Assembly: GCA_947253595.1 (NCBI GenBank)
Contig: CAMXZR010000058.1
Location: forward strand, 1 to 10,707
Reading direction: 5' to 3'
DNA length: 10,707 nt
From: an uncultured Olsenella sp.
GTDB lineage: Bacteria > Actinomycetota > Coriobacteriia > Coriobacteriales > Atopobiaceae
The position numbers and the translations under genes are program-made. This document shows positions 7,085-10,707 of this stretch, in pieces; the first letter of the stretch is position 1, and every line of letters starts with the position of its first letter. The notes beneath the pieces are model-generated. The model saw only the letters and a program-made list of their open reading frames with translations. It was not told the origin of the DNA and did no database searches.

Positions 7085-7972
7085 TCATTCTCCCCTTGGC
7101 CCACCGTCCGGGCGAGAGGGCGCCCATCCCGTCTCGCAGAAGACGACCAGGGTGCGCCAGGGCTGCCCCGAGCTCAGGGAGCTGCAGGTGGCAAGCGTGA
7201 TTGCCCTCCTGGCATGGCTGCAGAGGGTTGCGCTATCGGGGTGCCTGGCGGAGGCGGCGGCGCACATTCCAGCCAGGAAGGAGGCGAGGGCAGGTTGGTC
7301 CTCGAGGTCGAAGCGCTGGACGTTCGGGTAGTCGCTCGTCACGCGCAGGGCGCAGAGGGCCTGGAGCCGGGACTCCCCACCGGCATCCGTCCAGACGAGC
7401 TCCCCGCCGCCCAGCTCTTCGAAGCGCCGTTCCTCGTAGACGTCGTGCAGGCAGGAAAACATGAGTGGGGTACCTGCGAAGTGGTGCCCGTAGACGAGAA
7501 GATGCAGCGAGTTCGGATGGCAGCGCGCGTCGACGAAGGGGCAGCCCAGCCAGGAGGGGGCTCCCCAGGGGTCGTGGTCGAGGTGGAGGGCGGGGTCCTC
7601 CTCGTCCGCCCAGGCCACGGGGTAGTCGATGGGCGTCCCCTCGACGCGGACCCATGCGTCCACTCCCTCCGGGAGCCGCGGCCGGGATGGGGCGGGGCAC
7701 TTGGGCGCCTGTCGGTCGTCGGGAGAGTGCAAGCTCTGTGCGAGCGTCATGTACCGGACGTGTTCGAGCAGTCCAAGGGCCAGGGGTGCCATCGACGCGA
7801 TGAGCAGGACACCACCCATGAGGAGAAGCGCGAGTGCGGCGAGCCCGCGTGGGCGTCGTCGGGCTTCGTAGCGGCGGGGGGCCTTCCAGGCGACGGATCG
7901 GCCGGTCGGGCGGCGGTGTCTGCGGGTGCTCGTCGTGCGAGGCCGCTGGCATGTCGGAGAAAAGTATTTCAA
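7085..7972 (-). CDS. class B-like sortase
   Basis: This 295-residue membrane-anchored transpeptidase joins secreted proteins bearing a C-terminal sorting motif to peptidoglycan or pili. A basic cytoplasmic tail (1-42) precedes one membrane segment (about 43-69). The catalytic domain begins near DAWVRVEGTPIDYPV (105-119), the class B-type entry motif. H163 (VYGHHFAGTPLMF), C263 (ITLATCSS) and R273 (QPWRTLVVF) form the triad; the TLxTC form and C-to-R spacing fit the sortase family. The start is TTG 7972: no ATG or GTG occurs in frame before the membrane segment, and AAGGG lies five bases upstream. The domain is rich in cysteine (C144, C151, C174, C207, C237, C251 besides C263). Downstream on the same strand is the importer operon with its own promoter; upstream, across two tRNAs, is a sorting-signal protein that could be its substrate. 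Confidence 0.88.
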   Translation of the reverse strand: MKYFSPTCQRPRTTSTRRHRRPTGRSVAWKAPRRYEARRRPRGLAALALLLMGGVLLIASMAPLALGLLEHVRYMTLAQSLHSPDDRQAPKCPAPSRPRLPEGVDAWVRVEGTPIDYPVAWADEEDPALHLDHDPWGAPSWLGCPFVDARCHPNSLHLLVYGHHFAGTPLMFSCLHDVYEERRFEELGGGELVWTDAGGESRLQALCALRVTSDYPNVQRFDLEDQPALASFLAGMCAAASARHPDSATLCSHARRAITLATCSSLSSGQPWRTLVVFCETGWAPSRPDGGPRGE

Positions 7973-8004
7973 ATTGACCCTTGCATCCCGTTGCGAGTTT
8001 GGGC

Positions 8005-8012
8005 ATGATAAT
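8005..8012. promoter_or_regulatory. overlapping -10 elements, tRNA and sortase promoters
   Basis: The AT-rich core ATGATAAT lies between the divergent sortase gene and tRNA-His. On the plus strand GATAAT (8007-8012) matches the -10 consensus at five of six bases, 27 bases before the tRNA; the only -35-like hexamer, TTGCAT (7981-7986), is 20 bases away. On the minus strand TATCAT (8005-8010) could be the sortase -10, with no clear -35. Assigned by position more than by strength. Confidence 0.35.
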
Positions 8013-8038
8013 CAAGCGCGTTACGAGGTGGGGCAAAT

Positions 8039-8115
8039 GGTGGGTGTAGCTCAGTTGGCAGAGCGACGGACCGTGGCTCCGTAGGTCGAGGGTTCGAGCC
8101 CCTCTACCCACCCCA
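8039..8115 (+). tRNA. tRNA-His (GTG)
   Basis: A complete cloverleaf is readable. The acceptor GTGGGTG (from 8040) pairs with TACCCAC (8105-8111). The anticodon stem ACGGA/TCCGT encloses the loop CCGTGGC, giving anticodon GTG. The T-arm is GAGGG-TTCGAGC-CCCTC. The extra G at 8039 (G-1) faces C73 at 8112, the histidine identity pair, and CCA is encoded (8113-8115). It is cotranscribed with tRNA-Lys 13 bases downstream. Confidence 0.96.
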
Positions 8116-8128
8116 TTTCGTTGCCGAT

Positions 8129-8204
8129 GGGTCGTTAGCTCAGTTGGTAGAGCAGGGGACTCTTAATCCCAAGGTCGAGGGTTCGACCCCCTCACGACCC
8201 ACCA
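8129..8204 (+). tRNA. tRNA-Lys (CTT)
   Basis: A 76-base tRNA with encoded CCA. The acceptor GGGTCGT (8129-8135) pairs with ACGACCC (8194-8200). The D-arm starts GCTCAGTTGGTAGAGC. The anticodon loop CTCTTAA gives CTT, reading AAG, the lysine codon favoured by a GC-rich genome. The T-arm is GAGGG-TTCGACC-CCCTC. The first anticodon-stem pair (27-43) is G against A, while the other four pair normally. Confidence 0.96.
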
Positions 8205-8213
8205 CGAGGAGTC

Positions 8214-8251
8214 GCGGGCCATCAGTTCTGTAACTGATGGCCCGCTTTCTT
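8214..8251 (+). terminator. strong intrinsic terminator of the tRNA operon
   Basis: A perfect 14-bp inverted repeat (8214-8227 and 8232-8245) with tetraloop CTGT is followed at once by TTTCTT. It lies nine bases past tRNA-Lys. On the minus strand there is no T-run, so it is directional and does not clearly end the surface-protein operon, whose stop codon is at 8267. Confidence 0.93.
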
Positions 8252-8266
8252 GTGCAGGGTCCGGGC

Positions 8267-8593
8267 TCAGCATCCCTTCCTCCTGAGGAGGAGGTAGCTG
8301 CCTGCGGCCAGGAGTGCCCCTCCCCCCAGGAGTCCAAGCCTCTCGACCCCCACGCCCGTCTGGGGCATCCGCCCCGCCCCGCCTGCGTGGGGCTGGCCTT
8401 CAGACGGCTGGCGCTGGTCGTCCTCCTGCCGCGTCACGTAGAGTCCGGTCATTCCTCCCGAGAAGGCTCCTGCCTGCGCCCATGCGAGTCGTGCGATGGA
8501 GCCCAGGGAGGGCAGGACAAGAAGGAGCGCGAAGGCGAACGAGGCCAGCCAGGCGCGTCCTCTCCTGTCGCATCGCCTCTTTCGCCGCGTCAT
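8267..8593 (-). CDS. small sortase-anchored wall protein (MPQTG signal)
   Basis: This 108-residue secreted protein has three parts. Residues 1-41 are a signal peptide: basic MTRRKRRCDRRGR, hydrophobic core, cleavage at AWA-Q or AQA-G. Residues 42-75 are a short hydrophilic linker. Residues 76-108 are a cell-wall sorting signal: MPQTG (76-80), a hydrophobic stretch (about 86-103) and the charged tail RRKGC. The mature exposed part is only about 35 residues. MPQTG departs from LPxTG at position one. The ATG at 8593 overlaps the upstream stop as ATGA and has AGGGGG seven bases ahead, so the two genes are translationally coupled; a longer reading from 8740 would overlap the upstream gene heavily. 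No known family is recognised for the linker. It could be an anchor or adaptor for the large protein encoded just upstream. Confidence 0.82.
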   Translation of the reverse strand: MTRRKRRCDRRGRAWLASFAFALLLVLPSLGSIARLAWAQAGAFSGGMTGLYVTRQEDDQRQPSEGQPHAGGAGRMPQTGVGVERLGLLGGGALLAAGSYLLLRRKGC

Positions 8594-10707
8594 CTGTCGG
8601 CCCCCTTGGCTCTGAGGTCGCCGGGGGCGACGGTCCAGTTGATGCTTCCCACCTGCCGCTCCCTCACGAGGAGGGTCGCGTCGCTCACGCGACCGCGAAG
8701 TCCGTTGAGGGCCAGGCTTTGGCCCTTGCCCATGCTCCATTCAAGTGGATGCTGGGGCGCTGCGGGGCGTCGCTCGTAGTCTCCCAGCCTGAGCGTGCGC
8801 CCACCCTCGGGAGTCATTGCGAGCTCCACCTCGCCCTCCCCGGGGTCGGCCGAGACGATCCTCATTCCCTTGCCGGAGAGGACGGAGATCTGGCTCACGT
8901 GGACGCCCATGTCGCTCTGGTTCCTGATCGCTACGACGCCGTCTGCGGGGCCGTGCACGCTTCCGTCCTGCTTGGCCTTGTAATTGATCGCGACGGGAAT
9001 CCTCACCTGAATGTGCTTGGGCCTCCATTGGGCATAGAGCGTGACCCTCTCGCCGTTCCTGGATGCGAGGTTGCGCACCGTCTGACCCAGGTCGTACGGT
9101 CTGCCGTTCCCATCTGGCGCGCTGTTCCAGCCCACGAGGTCGAAGGTCTCGCGAGCGAATCCCCCTCCTGGAATCTGGAGGTCCTCGTCGAAGGTGGCGT
9201 GGAGCTCGTCGACGGATCCCTGGGCATCCCCCGCGTTGGGCTCGAAGCGCACGGAATAGCGGATCGCCTCCCACTGCGCTCTGACCGTCGCGTCCCCCTC
9301 GCCGAAGCGGTAGCTGCTGCCGTTGAGACTGCCGTCGCCCTCGAGCTTCCAGCCCCGGAACAGGTACCCTGCCCTCTGGGGTCGCTCCAGGGATGTGCTG
9401 CTGCCGTACTCCTGCGTCAGCGTGGTGGGGGAGTCGCTCTTGTGCCAGGTCCCGCCCATGGGGTCGACGGTCAGGCGCTGCGACGCCCTCTGCCAGATGG
9501 CGTGCAGGCGCACCGTGCTCCCGTCCCTCTCGGACAGGTTCGTGACCTGCTGCCCCTCCAGGAAGTCCGGCTTGGTCGCCCTCGGATCTCGCGCCCATCC
9601 CCTGAACGCGTGGCCCGTGCGCCTGAAGCCGCTCTTGGGCAGCGTGCTGGGTTCGTCGTAGGTGGCCTGGACGTCGGGGGTGTCTCCCGAGCTGGCTCCG
9701 TTTCCGGAAAAGGCTATGGAATAGCGGTTCCTCCGGTAGCGGGCGGTCACGGTCACGTCTTCCGTGACGGGCTTGTACGAGCCCTCCCAGCCAAGGAAGG
9801 TGCGCCCTCGTATCGTGGGAGGCGTCGGCTCGCTCACGTTGGACTGGTAGATGACCTTCTGGGTCTTGATGATCTTGCCGTCCTCGCCGTTCACGAAGGT
9901 CACCGTGTTCTCCTGCACGTGCAGGTAGACCACGATGCCATCGGCGTACTTGCCCTGATGCGACACGTCGCCCTCGTCCACGGTTCGGCTCTGCTCCGAG
10001 CTTCCCAGGGGATGCATGCGGTACCTGACTCTGTAGTGCCTCAGTGCCTCCCCCTCGAGCCTTACGGCAAAGCCTATTGCCTTACGCCCCGTCACGACGT
10101 CCTGCCCTGCCGTCTCGCCGTTCTTTGCCCAGCCCGAGTGGGACCCGTCCGAGTAGAGCAGGCGGTAGCTCACCGCCCCCGCCGAGTCAGTGCCTCCGAG
10201 CCATCTGATCTGGAGGCCGCTGAGGGCACCGAGGTGGATTCTGCCGCCCAGGACCCGTCCCGCATCTGAGGGCAGGTCCGTGAGGGAGTTGTCAGTCTTT
10301 GCGCAGGACCAGTCGGTCCAGCCTCCCTTCCTCTCGTCGGGGTTGCTGAAGTAGCCCCTGAAGCTGAGCCTGGGATACACGTAGCTGCCGTCGATGGGGG
10401 TGTACACCTCGCGGACGCTTTCCATTCCGGCGGCGAGGCGCTGGTAGCTGAGGGCGACGGGCGTCAGCTCGTCCTGCACCGTCCCCTCGGGCGTGGAGCC
10501 ATCGACCTGGGCCTCGAGCCCCTCCGTGGCGCCAGACCCCTCCCCTCTCGCTTCGCCCCCGTCGCCTTCGGACGTGGCGCTGGCGCAGAGGGATGTCTTA
10601 CCTGCGGCGGACGTGGCCTTGGCGTCGGGTGCCGGTCCCTCCTTCGGGTCGGGCGTCTGCCCTTCCTTCGCTTCAGGCGCCGGACCTTCATTAGGGGCGG
10701 ACGTTGG
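8590..10707 (-). CDS. large surface protein, ChW and InlB-type repeats (partial)
   Basis: The start lies beyond the right edge: the frame is open with no stop up to 10707, giving 705 visible residues. The visible N-terminal part (1-75) is low-complexity, with three 8-residue EGPAPEAK-like units. Residues about 116-236 resemble ChW repeats (GGWTDW; SGWAKNGETAG...AIGFAVRLEG). Four Listeria-Bacteroides/InlB B-type modules follow (about 268-324, 328-405, 410-479, 483-561), each with a central GW (FLGWEG, FRGWAR, FRGWKL, LVGWNS) and most ending in a Y/W-containing strand such as LYAQW. The C-terminal domain (565-705) is beta-rich, starting VRIPVAINYKAKQDGSVHGP. No LPxTG motif, membrane segment or wall-binding domain is seen at the C-terminus, which is odd for an adhesin-like protein. 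The GTG at 10479 is internal, not a start. Probably extracellular; function in adhesion or matrix building is inference. Confidence 0.85.
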   Translation of the reverse strand, partial: PTSAPNEGPAPEAKEGQTPDPKEGPAPDAKATSAAGKTSLCASATSEGDGGEARGEGSGATEGLEAQVDGSTPEGTVQDELTPVALSYQRLAAGMESVREVYTPIDGSYVYPRLSFRGYFSNPDERKGGWTDWSCAKTDNSLTDLPSDAGRVLGGRIHLGALSGLQIRWLGGTDSAGAVSYRLLYSDGSHSGWAKNGETAGQDVVTGRKAIGFAVRLEGEALRHYRVRYRMHPLGSSEQSRTVDEGDVSHQGKYADGIVVYLHVQENTVTFVNGEDGKIIKTQKVIYQSNVSEPTPPTIRGRTFLGWEGSYKPVTEDVTVTARYRRNRYSIAFSGNGASSGDTPDVQATYDEPSTLPKSGFRRTGHAFRGWARDPRATKPDFLEGQQVTNLSERDGSTVRLHAIWQRASQRLTVDPMGGTWHKSDSPTTLTQEYGSSTSLERPQRAGYLFRGWKLEGDGSLNGSSYRFGEGDATVRAQWEAIRYSVRFEPNAGDAQGSVDELHATFDEDLQIPGGGFARETFDLVGWNSAPDGNGRPYDLGQTVRNLASRNGERVTLYAQWRPKHIQVRIPVAINYKAKQDGSVHGPADGVVAIRNQSDMGVHVSQISVLSGKGMRIVSADPGEGEVELAMTPEGGRTLRLGDYERRPAAPQHPLEWSMGKGQSLALNGLRGRVSDATLLVRERQVGSINWTVAPGDLRAKGADR
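9025..9906 (-). repeat. four InlB B-type repeat modules
   Basis: These are protein-level repeats within the large surface protein at about 9736-9906, 9493-9726, 9271-9480 and 9025-9261. Each reads as a beta-strand opening (VTFVNGEDG, SIAFSGNGASSGD, LTVDPMGGTW, VRFEPNAGDAQG), then a G-F/Y-x-F-x-GW core, then a closing strand (VTARY, LHAIW, VRAQW, LYAQW). The modules are strongly diverged at DNA level, so the array is old and not a recent duplication. Confidence 0.75.
10618..10689 (-). repeat. 24-bp tandem repeat coding 8-residue units
   Basis: Three consecutive units encode EGPAPEAK, EGQTPDPK and EGPAPDAK in the low-complexity part of the large surface protein. Such Pro/Glu/Lys stretches act as stalks in wall proteins. 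The array may continue outside the window, since the preceding PTSAPN is similar in composition. Confidence 0.7.

Noticed and set aside
8039..8251. tRNA genes as a prophage or island attachment site
   Set aside because: No integrase, no repeated tRNA 3' fragment and no composition change are seen next to the tRNAs within the window.
8580..8600. Frameshift splitting one anchored surface protein into two
   Set aside because: The small protein has its own complete signal peptide and a ribosome site, so it is a separate secreted protein and not the broken end of the large one.
8267..8740. Longer start for the small MPQTG protein
   Set aside because: It would overlap the upstream gene by about 150 bases and bury the signal peptide behind 49 polar residues. 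The ATGA-coupled start at 8593 fits better.
8314..10269. 651-codon plus-strand open frame opposite the surface-protein genes
   Set aside because: The minus strand encodes clear InlB-type repeats and a sorting signal there; the plus frame has no domain and only mirrors codon bias.

Overview
The window is GC-rich bacterial DNA with compact operons, Shine-Dalgarno sites in front of most genes, several probable TTG/GTG starts, a Tat-like lipoprotein signal, tRNAs with encoded CCA, a class B-type sortase and sortase-anchored surface proteins. Together these point to a Gram-positive, probably anaerobic Actinomycetota. The style of the surface proteins suggests Coriobacteriia (Olsenella/Atopobium relatives), but that is inference from gene content and no marker gene proves it. 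I see no insertion sequence, phage gene, CRISPR array or rRNA.

Layout. (1) Positions 42-2422 hold a divergent pair: a DEDDh-type exonuclease (minus) and an M18 zinc aminopeptidase (plus). They share a short intergenic region containing a 12-bp perfect palindrome. (2) Positions 2593-3663 encode a CPBP-family membrane protease with a low-complexity tail; the tail and the DNA after it are built from degenerate tandem repeats. (3) Positions 3865-4407 encode a cysteine glutathione peroxidase. Its AT-rich promoter carries two overlapping inverted repeats very like OhrR/MarR operators, suggesting peroxide-responsive control. (4) Positions 4562-6968 (minus) are a polar amino-acid ABC importer operon in the order binding lipoprotein, permease, ATPase, with its own candidate promoter near 7037-7065. 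(5) Positions 7085-7972 (minus) encode a class B-like sortase with a TTG start. (6) Positions 8039-8204 (plus) hold tRNA-His(GTG) and tRNA-Lys(CTT), followed by a strong terminator. (7) Positions 8267-10707 (minus) form a surface-protein module. A large repeat protein, cut by the window edge, has ChW-like segments followed by four InlB/Listeria-Bacteroides-type repeats. It overlaps by four bases (ATGA) a 108-residue secreted protein that ends in an MPQTG sorting signal.

How the parts may work together. The most interesting unit is the right third. The large adhesin-like protein has no visible sorting signal or membrane anchor at its C-terminus, whereas the tiny co-translated protein is little more than a signal peptide, a ~35-residue linker and a wall-sorting signal. 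A sortase lies just downstream on the same strand, across the tRNA pair. This suggests a two-part surface complex in which the small protein is the wall anchor for the large one, possibly attached by this sortase. The left part is housekeeping: nucleic-acid trimming, peptide hydrolysis, amino-acid uptake and peroxide defence.
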